The translations under genes and the position numbers were made by a program. The notes under the pieces were generated by a model. That model did not search any database. It was not told where the DNA came from and saw only the letters and a program-made list of their open reading frames with translations. DNA of 5,684 nt, taken from Desulfobacter sp. (GTDB taxonomy: Bacteria; Desulfobacterota; Desulfobacteria; Desulfobacterales; Desulfobacteraceae). The stretch covers positions 1 to 5,684 of the forward strand of contig JAQYWJ010000144.1 in NCBI GenBank assembly GCA_030145005.1. Direction: 5' to 3'. This document shows positions 1 through 5,684 of the stretch, piece by piece (position 1 is the stretch's first letter; the number at the start of each line of letters is the position of its first letter).

Positions 1-53
1 CCAAATAAATTAATATGCAGGCTCATGGTCGTGAGTCACCATGGGAATATAAA

Positions 54-803
54 ATGAGCAGCATTGCAAATAGTTGGTATGCCATAAAAGACGTTAATGG
101 ATTTTCAAGCACCTTGGCTTTTGGGGCTTTATTGCTTATGGCCGCAGGTATTGCAATTGTAATTGGATCCGGGTGTACGGATCAAAAAAAAGTCGAAGAA
201 AAAGGCTGCATCATCAAAGCCGGCACCGTGGAAATCAGCCGGGCCGACTTTGCCTGGGAACTGGAGGTCAAACAGACCAACTACCCCTATGATATAAAAG
301 ACAGGCCCAGTGAATACAATGCCATGGTTCTGGATCTTGTTTCTGATCTGTCTGATGAGGCTGTACTTCTGGCTGCAGCTGCGGCCAAGGGGATTGATGT
401 CTGTAAGAAAGCGCTTGACGCTGCCGTCGCCGACTTTAAGAAAGACTATCCCGAAGACAGCTTTGACCAGATGCTCCTTGAAAGGGCCATATCATATCCT
501 GTCTGGAAAAAGAGGTTAAAAAAGGATCTGGTTATCCGGAAATTAATCATGCAGGATCTGGTTGCGTCCCAGGAAATTCATCCCGAGGACATGATTGCCT
601 TTTATGACCGCTTTGCAGGACAGGCAGAAGCCCGGGACAATAATAATCCAAAAATGATGGATGAAAAAGATTTGGTGCTCAAGCTGCGGATGGAAAAAAG
701 CCAGGAAGTCTTTGGAGAATGGCTGCAGGGGTTACAGGCCGGCTATCCTGTGCATATTGACAGACCGGCGTTAAGTACCTTTTTAATCAACGCTGAAAGA
801 TAA
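54..803 (+). CDS. SurA N-terminal-domain-like predicted lipoprotein without PPIase domain
   Basis: A 249-residue protein from the ATG at 54. The sequence shows a hydrophobic stretch (about residues 25-38) followed by Gly-Ser-Gly-Cys with Cys41, an imperfect lipobox because the -3 position is Gly rather than Leu, so a membrane-anchored lipoprotein is probable. The mature part opens with a short strand-like segment (IIKAGTVEISRADF) and continues as charged helices, including a KKRLKKDLVIRKL helix, as in the SurA/PrsA/trigger-factor-like chaperone domain. It ends in a helix with FGEWLQGLQ and a final strand, like the C-terminal arm of SurA. The parvulin domain normally between these parts is absent. 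An in-frame ATG at 15 lacks a ribosome-binding site; the ATG at 54 has GGGA seven bases upstream and was preferred. It lies 105 bases upstream of a surA-type gene, suggesting a shared role in outer-membrane protein folding. Family assignment is by eye; the exact function is inferred. Confidence 0.72.
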   Translation: MSSIANSWYAIKDVNGFSSTLAFGALLLMAAGIAIVIGSGCTDQKKVEEKGCIIKAGTVEISRADFAWELEVKQTNYPYDIKDRPSEYNAMVLDLVSDLSDEAVLLAAAAAKGIDVCKKALDAAVADFKKDYPEDSFDQMLLERAISYPVWKKRLKKDLVIRKLIMQDLVASQEIHPEDMIAFYDRFAGQAEARDNNNPKMMDEKDLVLKLRMEKSQEVFGEWLQGLQAGYPVHIDRPALSTFLINAER

Positions 804-897
804 GGGCCATGGGCGCGGACTTGGTTTATCAATACATAGGCTTAACCCACAACAAAATATGAAAGTAATTTAACAATTTATTGGGACTTTTATATAA

Positions 898-904
898 AAG
901 GTGG
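898..904 (+). promoter_or_regulatory. Shine-Dalgarno site of the surA-type gene
   Basis: AAGGTGG lies four bases before the ATG at 909. It is a purine-rich match to the anti-Shine-Dalgarno sequence and fixes the start. The 804-908 gap around it is AT-rich and holds no clear hairpin terminator, so read-through from the lipoprotein gene is likely. Confidence 0.7.
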
Positions 905-908
905 ATAC

Positions 909-1853
909 ATGGAAAAAAAACGAGACATAATTTTAATAGTTTTCATACTTGGGTTTTTCTGGGCGGCAACTTGCCTGGCCCAAGAGGTGGTTGACCGGAT
1001 AGTCGCCATTGTAAATGACGATATTGTCACTCTGTCCCAACTTGACATGGCAGCGGCCCCATACCGGGAAAATATTGAGGCATCCCAGGAGTCTTCGGCC
1101 CGGAAAAAAGAGATGATGGCGCAAATGTACACCCAGGTCCTCAATCAACTGGTGGAAAGCAGCCTGGTGGTCCAGGAAGCGAAACGAATGGGCATTGCCG
1201 TGGATGACACGGATGTGGACAATGCCGTGGAAAATTTTAAAGAAGAACACAATCTTGACCAGGAAAACCTGGAACTCGGCCTGGTCGCCCAGGGCATGAC
1301 CCTTGAGCAATACCGTGAAAGAATCAGGGAGCAGATTCTCCAGAGCATGATCGTTTCAAGGGCTGTCCGTGCCAAGGTCGTTGTCACGGATGAGGAGATA
1401 AAAGCTTATTACGACAGCCATTATCAGGAATTCAAGGCCAAGAAAAAATATCATTTGAAAAATATAATCGTAAGGGATTCAACGGATCTTTCCACGGTCC
1501 AGGGAAAACTGGAAAACAAGGTTGCTTTTTCACAAGTTGCCAAAGACTATTCAATCGGCTCCAATGCGTCCTCCGGTGGTGAACTCGGTGAGTTTGACAT
1601 ATCAAGCTTCAGCGATGAAATCAAAAAGGCGCTTGAGGGGGTTGGCAAGGGGCAATACACCAAGCCCGTTGATATGGGGGATGCTTTCCAGATCCTTTAT
1701 GTGGCGGATATCATTTCACAGGGACAGGGCCCTGTCCAGAAAGAGGTGGAAAAACAGATCCAGGATATTCTGTATCGGGAACATGGGGAGGCCCAGTTCA
1801 AAAAGTGGATGGAAAATCTTAAAAACAGCGCACACATTAAAATCATGATTTAA
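909..1853 (+). CDS. surA: SurA-type periplasmic chaperone / parvulin-like peptidyl-prolyl isomerase
   Basis: A 314-residue exported protein. The N-terminus has a basic n-region (MEKKRD), a hydrophobic core and a likely signal peptidase I cut after Cys-Leu-Ala (residue 24). The mature protein begins with VVDRIVAIVNDDIVTLSQLD, the classic opening of SurA proteins, followed by helices to about residue 165 (SurA N domain). One parvulin-like domain spans about 178-268, recognisable by the FSQVAKDYS segment and GGELGEF at 223-229. A C-terminal helix (about 276-305) packs back on the N domain in known SurA structures. E. coli SurA has two parvulin domains and is about 430 residues, so this is the shorter single-domain form common outside gammaproteobacteria. 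The expected active-site histidines appear to be Asn185 and Gln261, so isomerase activity is doubtful. SurA proteins hold unfolded outer-membrane proteins in the periplasm. The neighbouring SurA-like lipoprotein supports this role. The symbol is by family similarity. Confidence 0.88.
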   Translation: MEKKRDIILIVFILGFFWAATCLAQEVVDRIVAIVNDDIVTLSQLDMAAAPYRENIEASQESSARKKEMMAQMYTQVLNQLVESSLVVQEAKRMGIAVDDTDVDNAVENFKEEHNLDQENLELGLVAQGMTLEQYRERIREQILQSMIVSRAVRAKVVVTDEEIKAYYDSHYQEFKAKKKYHLKNIIVRDSTDLSTVQGKLENKVAFSQVAKDYSIGSNASSGGELGEFDISSFSDEIKKALEGVGKGQYTKPVDMGDAFQILYVADIISQGQGPVQKEVEKQIQDILYREHGEAQFKKWMENLKNSAHIKIMI

Positions 1854-1890
1854 AACCCTTCAATGCTGTCTGCCTAAAGGAAAGTTACCG

Positions 1891-3255
1891 ATGCAAAAAG
1901 AGCAAATTCTGATACTTGAGAACAGCATCACAAGATTGTTGCGCCGGGGGGCCAACAAGCAACTGCTCAATATCATAAAAAAAACCCACATGGCAGACCT
2001 GTCCATTGTTTTTGAGAATCTGACTCCCGTTAACCAGGAGAAGCTGTTCAATCTGCTGGATAATCCCGAGGATATCGGTCTGCTGTTTTCGCACCTGTCT
2101 GAAAAAACCTTTGTGGAGTTTGTCAAAATCGTTGATTTCGATAAGCTGGTTACGGTTTTTGACCACATGCCCTCGGATGATGCTGCCGAGTTGCTCGGGT
2201 GTCTGGACGAGGAAGTGTCCGACAAGATTCTGTCCAAAATGAAAAAGGAAGAATCGTACAATGTCGAGCAGATCATGAGCTATGACGAAGATACTGCCGG
2301 CAGCCTCATGGTCAAGGATTACGTGGCCCTGGCAGAAGACGTCAAGGCAAAGGAAGTGATCGAAGCACTGCAGAACAAGTATCTTGATGTTGAGATGCCG
2401 TTCTATATCTATGTGATAGATAAATATGACAAGCTTGTGGGGGTCAGTTCCCTTCGCCAACTGGTGGTGGAATCCCCTGATAAGCCACTTAAATCGTTTA
2501 TGGCAACGGATATTGTATCGGTTAAGCCTTATACGGACAGAGAAGTTGTGGCCCGTCTGGTTTCCCGGTATGATTTCCTGGCCATACCGGTTGTGGACGA
2601 TGACAACCGGATTATCGGTATTGTTACCGTGGATGACGTCATTGACATCCTGCACGAGACCGCCACCGAAGATATGTTGAAAATGGCTGGTGTGGGTGAA
2701 GATTATGTTGAGACCCAGTCCATTCTCAAAGGCACCCGGATCCGGCTGCCCTGGCTGTTTGCCAGCTGTCTTGGCGGAATCGCCAATTTTTTTATCATCG
2801 GCCGGTTTGAGCCCACTTTGGTCCAGCTGACAGGGCTTGCCGCTTTTATTCCCATCATCATGGGCATGGGGGGCAACATCGGCACCCAGAGCGCCACCAT
2901 CGTGGTCCGGGGGATTGCCACGGGCCGGGTGAATATCCGGGATTTTGTCAAGGTCATTTCCAGGGAACTTGGCGTGGGTTTTATCCTAGGTATAACTTAT
3001 GGCGGTTTGATTGCGGCTGTGGCCAAGGTCAGCTTTATGGCCGAGTCCTTTTCCTGGGCATTGTCCGTGGTCGTTGGATGCTCAATTTTGTCTTCCATGA
3101 CTGTGGCTGCTTTTGTGGGGACCTCGGTGCCTATGATTTTCCAGCGGCTCAATATTGATCCGGCTGTGGCCACAGGTCCCTTTGTCACCACCACCATGGA
3201 CCTTATCAGCGTTTACTGCTATTTCACGATTACAAGACTGCTACTTGGCTTTTGA
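1891..3255 (+). CDS. mgtE: Magnesium channel/transporter MgtE
   Basis: A 454-residue inner-membrane protein of usual MgtE length with all expected parts. Residues about 15-130 form the helical MgtE N domain, with the acidic MPSDDAAELL repeat at 93-102. Two CBS domains follow, about 136-195 and 200-258; the second carries the typical FLAIPVVDDDNRIIGIVTVDD pattern around 229-249. The C-terminal region from about 285 holds five hydrophobic segments with the family signatures IMGMGGNIGTQS (323-334) and DPAVATGPFVTTTMDL (423-438). Asp437 matches the pore aspartate that selects Mg2+ in Thermus thermophilus MgtE. In that family, Mg2+ bound between the acidic N and CBS domains closes the pore, so activity is controlled at the protein level. 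The ATG at 1891 has AGGA nine bases upstream. The 37-base gap after surA leaves no room for an Mg2+-sensing riboswitch leader, so co-transcription with surA is likely. Nothing looks truncated. Confidence 0.96.
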   Translation: MQKEQILILENSITRLLRRGANKQLLNIIKKTHMADLSIVFENLTPVNQEKLFNLLDNPEDIGLLFSHLSEKTFVEFVKIVDFDKLVTVFDHMPSDDAAELLGCLDEEVSDKILSKMKKEESYNVEQIMSYDEDTAGSLMVKDYVALAEDVKAKEVIEALQNKYLDVEMPFYIYVIDKYDKLVGVSSLRQLVVESPDKPLKSFMATDIVSVKPYTDREVVARLVSRYDFLAIPVVDDDNRIIGIVTVDDVIDILHETATEDMLKMAGVGEDYVETQSILKGTRIRLPWLFASCLGGIANFFIIGRFEPTLVQLTGLAAFIPIIMGMGGNIGTQSATIVVRGIATGRVNIRDFVKVISRELGVGFILGITYGGLIAAVAKVSFMAESFSWALSVVVGCSILSSMTVAAFVGTSVPMIFQRLNIDPAVATGPFVTTTMDLISVYCYFTITRLLLGF

Positions 3256-3262
3256 CAACAAT

Positions 3263-4078
3263 ATGGGCGATTTCAGCACGGACGCCATACTGCTTCGCAA
3301 GATTGAATATGGAGACCATGACCTGATCATCACCTTTCTGACCCGGGATAAAGGAAAGATCAGTGTGATGGCAAAAAACGCAAAAAAGAGCGTGCGCAGG
3401 TTTTCAGGTGCCATGGACCTGTTTTCAGTTAATCATATCCAGTGCGCCTTTCCTAAAAAAAACAGGGATGCCATGATCAATTTGTGTCAGACGGTCCTTG
3501 AAAACGGGTTTTCCCATATCCGGTATGATGTGGTGAACACTGCCTATGCCTCCTACTGGACGGAAATTGTCACCCAATGGCTGGAGGAGGGAAAGGCCCA
3601 GCCTGATATTTTTGAGCTGCTTCACACAGCCCTTGAAATGGTGGATGATGGTTTTATCCGCACCGAAGTAATCAGCCTGCTGTTTCAGATTCGCTTTATG
3701 CGGTTGTCCGGGTTTTCTCCGGGGCTTGACCAGTGCGATGCCTGCCGTACAGGTATAGAGGGTATTTATTCGACCAGGCTCTGGTTTGATTTCAAAGCGG
3801 GTCGGGTTGTCTGTTCACAGTGCAAAGGCAGTATAAGCGGGGTGCAGAAACCTACCGGCCCTTTCGGCGTCAGTGCCCGGGGTTGCTGGGTGTCCAAGGG
3901 TACCCTGAAGCAATTGTCCTGGATCAATTCCGTGGAGATGGCACGGGCAGACCGTATCAAATTTTCTTCCGCTGCCATCCAGGAGGGCGAAACCCTGCTT
4001 GAATCCTTTATTTCCTTTCATCTCGGAAGGAATTTCAACAGTTTGGAATTTTTAAACAAAATGAGATCTGAAAAATGA
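3263..4078 (+). CDS. recO: DNA repair protein RecO
   Basis: A 271-residue protein of typical RecO length. The N-terminal part (about 1-80) reads as the RecO OB fold, beginning STDAILLRKIEYGDHDLIITFLTRDKG in two overlapping family motifs, with basic KNAKKSVRRF at 38-47. A helical middle region follows, then a zinc-finger-like set of four cysteines: Cys158-x-x-Cys161 and Cys184-x-x-Cys187. RecO binds single-stranded DNA and SSB, anneals complementary strands, and with RecR loads RecA at gaps in the RecF pathway. The ATG at 3263 was chosen because the OB-fold motif starts right after it; the open frame reaches back into mgtE, but that part is the shadow of mgtE. The start is seven bases past the mgtE stop and has no recognisable ribosome-binding site, so expression probably depends on translational coupling. 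The stop overlaps the next start as ATGA. Confidence 0.94.
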   Translation: MGDFSTDAILLRKIEYGDHDLIITFLTRDKGKISVMAKNAKKSVRRFSGAMDLFSVNHIQCAFPKKNRDAMINLCQTVLENGFSHIRYDVVNTAYASYWTEIVTQWLEEGKAQPDIFELLHTALEMVDDGFIRTEVISLLFQIRFMRLSGFSPGLDQCDACRTGIEGIYSTRLWFDFKAGRVVCSQCKGSISGVQKPTGPFGVSARGCWVSKGTLKQLSWINSVEMARADRIKFSSAAIQEGETLLESFISFHLGRNFNSLEFLNKMRSEK

Positions 4079-5115
4079 ATCTTGCATCAATACTTGAAAA
4101 AAAAAAGATACACGTTTCCGTGCCCTGCCGCATTGATTTCGGCGGCACCCTGGATATTTCCACCTTTTATCTGCCCCTGGCAGGCCTTAAGCCGGCGACC
4201 CTGAACCTGGCCCTTGACATGCGCACCCATGTCTATCTATCGCCGGGGGAACAAGGACGGATTAAAATTTCTTCCAAGGGCTTTGACACCATTGACCGCC
4301 GCCGGAATGACAAAGGATGGGACGGCCCCATGGGGCTGATGTTTGCCGTTTTTCAGTATTTTAATGCCCATGGGGTGCATCTGCACATTGAATCGGAATC
4401 TCCTGTCCGAAGTGCCCTTGGCGGGTCATCCTGTGCAGCCGTGGCCATTATTGCCGCCGTTTATACCGCCTTGGAAAAGCAGATCAATCCCGAACACATT
4501 GCCTGGCTGGCCCATTATCTGGAAGGCGCCGTGGCAGGGGTGTTGTGCGGGGTTCAGGATCAGACGGCTGCAGCGTTTGGCGGGGTGAACCTGTGGGAAT
4601 GGACATTTGGGCACAACAGTCCTGAGTTTCTGCGCTGCCCGGTGTTTGATTCACATGAAAAAATGGAAAAACTGAACCGTCATCTCCTTGTGGCCTATTG
4701 CGGAATTCCCCATGAGTCCAGGGATGTCAACGCCCGGTGGGTGAATGACTTTAAATCAGGCAGGACTTATGATGCATTTGAACGCATCACCGGTCTTACA
4801 CGGCAATTCACCAGTGCTTTGGGCGCTTTTTCCTTTAAAGAGGCCGCGCAGTTGATGAACCGGGAAACCGCTGTTCGTTGTGACATGACTCCGGATGTGC
4901 TGGACAATACCGGTATAAAGCTGTGGAAATTTGCAAAGGCAGAGGGCTGTGGGGCCAGATTCACAGGTGCCGGTGGCGGCGGCTGTCTGTGGGCCGTTGG
5001 GGAAGAAACAAATATTGAAAAGTTAAAAACACAGTGGCAGAAAATTCTTGATCCCATTGACGGGGCAATGGTACTGGATACGGCCATAGACCCTAGGGGA
5101 ATTTTTGTACATTAA
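4075..5115 (+). CDS. GHMP-superfamily kinase, HddA/galactokinase-like
   Basis: A 346-residue predicted cytosolic ATP-dependent kinase. The three GHMP motifs are visible: motif 1 near 15-27 (SVPCRIDFGGTLD), the phosphate-binding motif 2 at 110-122 (PVRSALGGSSCAA), and the glycine-rich C-terminal motif 3 at 295-304 (RFTGAGGGGC). The GVQDQTAAAFGG segment at 159-170 resembles the GIQDQ-AAAYGG stretch of D-glycero-D-manno-heptose 7-phosphate kinases (HddA) and related sugar kinases, which suggests a sugar or sugar phosphate substrate. The actual substrate cannot be read from sequence; galactokinase, heptose-phosphate kinase or another small-molecule kinase remain possible. Motif 2 is atypical, with Ala-Leu-Gly-Gly-Ser-Ser in place of the common Gly-Leu-Gly-Ser-Ser. 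The gene starts inside the recO stop (ATGA), so translation is probably coupled. Codons 8-11 contain a run of ten A. Downstream genes encode a small PC4-like protein and a nucleoside phosphorylase. Confidence 0.85.
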   Translation: MNLASILEKKKIHVSVPCRIDFGGTLDISTFYLPLAGLKPATLNLALDMRTHVYLSPGEQGRIKISSKGFDTIDRRRNDKGWDGPMGLMFAVFQYFNAHGVHLHIESESPVRSALGGSSCAAVAIIAAVYTALEKQINPEHIAWLAHYLEGAVAGVLCGVQDQTAAAFGGVNLWEWTFGHNSPEFLRCPVFDSHEKMEKLNRHLLVAYCGIPHESRDVNARWVNDFKSGRTYDAFERITGLTRQFTSALGAFSFKEAAQLMNRETAVRCDMTPDVLDNTGIKLWKFAKAEGCGARFTGAGGGGCLWAVGEETNIEKLKTQWQKILDPIDGAMVLDTAIDPRGIFVH

Positions 5116-5117
5116 TG

Positions 5118-5124
5118 AAAGGAG
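5118..5124 (+). promoter_or_regulatory. Strong Shine-Dalgarno site deciding the start at 5132
   Basis: AAAGGAG sits seven bases before the ATG at 5132. It shows that this ATG, not the in-frame TTG at 5105 inside the kinase gene, is the real start of the small protein. It is the best ribosome-binding site in the window, so this small protein may be translated more strongly than its neighbours. Confidence 0.8.
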
Positions 5125-5131
5125 ACATAAA

Positions 5132-5389
5132 ATGGCAGGATATGATCCCGAACAGGATAAAAAGATAGCTGAATGGAAAAATGAGGAAACCGGACTGATT
5201 ATTTCCATCATGCAGTATGGCGAGGGTGAACCCAAGCTTCAGGTCGGTCCCAGGATTCTGAAGAAAAAAGACGGCTCGGACCGGGCGCCCATGAAGGCGG
5301 GTCGCCTCTCCGTGGAAGATGTCATGTGGCTGTATGACATTATTGATGAGGTAAAAGATGAGTTATCCGACATGGTCGGACCTGAATAG
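5132..5389 (+). CDS. Small protein, possible PC4/p15-like (YdbC-like) nucleic-acid binder
   Basis: An 85-residue soluble protein without signal peptide, membrane segment or cysteine. It has an N-terminal charged stretch (to about 17), then a strand pattern (TGLIISIMQYGEGEPKLQVGP, in two pieces around 20-40), a basic loop (RILKKKDGSDRAPMKAGRLS) and a C-terminal acidic amphipathic helix (about 60-80: VEDVMWLYDIIDEVKDEL). A curved sheet, a lysine-rich loop with Lys-Ala-Gly-Arg-Leu-Ser, and then one helix is the layout of the PC4/p15 single-stranded-DNA-binding fold found in small bacterial proteins. The match is by pattern only, and an uncharacterised conserved protein is the safe description. 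The gene is 16 bases after the kinase stop with a strong ribosome-binding site, and its last 32 bases overlap the next gene. A role in binding DNA or RNA is inferred; no link with the kinase or phosphorylase is shown. Confidence 0.8.
   Translation: MAGYDPEQDKKIAEWKNEETGLIISIMQYGEGEPKLQVGPRILKKKDGSDRAPMKAGRLSVEDVMWLYDIIDEVKDELSDMVGPE
5348..5351 (+). promoter_or_regulatory. Internal ribosome-binding site for the phosphorylase gene
   Basis: GAGG within the end of the small-protein gene lies six bases before the ATG at 5358. In the phosphorylase frame a TAA at 5352-5354 comes just upstream, so no earlier start is possible. This supports 5358 as the start despite the 32-base overlap. Confidence 0.6.
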
Positions 5390-5684
5390 CCCTTCAATTG
5401 TTCCACCGTTAGGGAAAAGAAAAGCAAAAAGCGTGGGGCCGGCTGCATTGATGGTCAGCGCGGACCCGGACATGGCACTGATTCGCCAGGGGTTCGGCAA
5501 GTGGCAATCCCGCGCTTTTTTTAACAGCAGTCTGCTGGTCAAAGAAGATGACCCTTTGGGGATGAGTGTAACAGGTCCCTACATCGGGGCGCCCTATGGG
5601 GTGATGCTGCTGGAGTCGCTGATTGCAAAGGGCGCCCGGGCTGTTATTGTCCTTGGCTGGTGTGGCGGGCTTTCCCCGAATCTT
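5358..5684 (+). CDS. Nucleoside phosphorylase, uridine/purine phosphorylase family (3' truncated by window)
   Basis: The first 109 codons of a gene that runs off the window. After a poorly conserved start (MSYPTWSDLNSPS), the protein reads PAALMVSADPDMALIRQ, then VTGPYIGAPYGVMLLESL (71-88) and IAKGARAVIVLGWCGGL (89-105). The Thr-Gly-Pro-x-Ile-Gly-Ala-Pro segment followed by a Glu-containing helix and the Val-x-Gly-x-x-Gly-Gly turn are hallmarks of the PNP/UDP phosphorylase superfamily. These enzymes split nucleosides with phosphate into a free base and ribose 1-phosphate (related members hydrolyse methylthioadenosine or similar compounds). The substrate-specific residues lie mostly past the window end, so uridine, purine or other specificity cannot be decided. 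Cys102 in the Gly-Trp-Cys-Gly-Gly turn replaces the more usual small residue. The gene overlaps the small-protein gene by 32 bases and has its own GAGG site, so it is probably in the same operon and translationally coupled. Confidence 0.85.
   Translation, partial: MSYPTWSDLNSPSIVPPLGKRKAKSVGPAALMVSADPDMALIRQGFGKWQSRAFFNSSLLVKEDDPLGMSVTGPYIGAPYGVMLLESLIAKGARAVIVLGWCGGLSPNL

Noticed and set aside
870..898. Promoter-like TTAACA (870-875) and TATAAA (893-898) with 17-base spacing before surA
   Set aside because: Transcription would begin at about 905, removing the AAGGTGG ribosome-binding site at 898-904 from the message. The match is probably due to AT-richness.
1854..1890. Possible Mg2+-sensing riboswitch (M-box or similar) before mgtE
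   Set aside because: Only 37 bases separate surA and mgtE, too short for such a leader, and no hairpin is visible.
1885..2655. 256-codon open frame on the minus strand opposite mgtE
   Set aside because: It lies wholly antisense to the confident mgtE gene and its translation is rich in His, Ile, Phe and Gln with no domain pattern, as expected of a codon-bias shadow.
3155..3262. Extended recO start at 3155 overlapping mgtE
   Set aside because: The extra 36 residues are a shadow of the conserved mgtE C-terminus and do not resemble RecO; the OB-fold motif begins right after 3263.
5105..5131. TTG at 5105 as an upstream start for the small protein
   Set aside because: It lies inside the kinase gene without a ribosome-binding site, whereas the ATG at 5132 has AAAGGAG at seven bases.
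1856..5398. Shared CCCTTCAA just after the surA stop and after the small-protein stop
   Set aside because: Eight matching bases in two short places with no extended similarity can arise by chance.

Overview
The window is a compact, single-direction block of seven plus-strand genes from a bacterial chromosome. No RNA gene, mobile element, CRISPR array or clear terminator was seen. The organism is inferred to be a Gram-negative bacterium, because the first two genes look like periplasmic or outer-membrane chaperones. The gene content, mid-range base composition and abundant A-tracts fit a deltaproteobacterial sulfate reducer of the Desulfobacteraceae type. That placement rests on protein flavour only, as no search was possible.

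Layout: (1) 54-803, a predicted lipoprotein related to the SurA N-terminal chaperone domain but without a parvulin domain. (2) 909-1853, a secreted SurA-type protein with one parvulin-like domain. (3) 1891-3255, a full-length MgtE magnesium channel/transporter. (4) 3263-4078, the RecO recombination mediator. (5) 4075-5115, a GHMP-superfamily small-molecule kinase closest in feel to HddA-like sugar kinases. (6) 5132-5389, an 85-residue protein with a possible PC4/p15-like fold. (7) 5358-5684, the N-terminal part of a nucleoside phosphorylase, cut by the window end.

The only gap above 100 bases is 804-908. Downstream of it the genes are spaced by 37, 7, -4, 16 and -32 bases, which suggests one transcript with translational coupling at several junctions. 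Functionally it falls into three parts: envelope protein folding (genes 1-2), core housekeeping (mgtE, recO), and a possible sugar or nucleoside metabolism pair (genes 5 and 7) with a small nucleic-acid-binding candidate between them. I do not see a clearly new system. The most interesting points are the SurA-like pair with reduced or absent isomerase function, the GHMP kinase/PC4-like/phosphorylase trio, and a ten-A tract at the start of the kinase gene.
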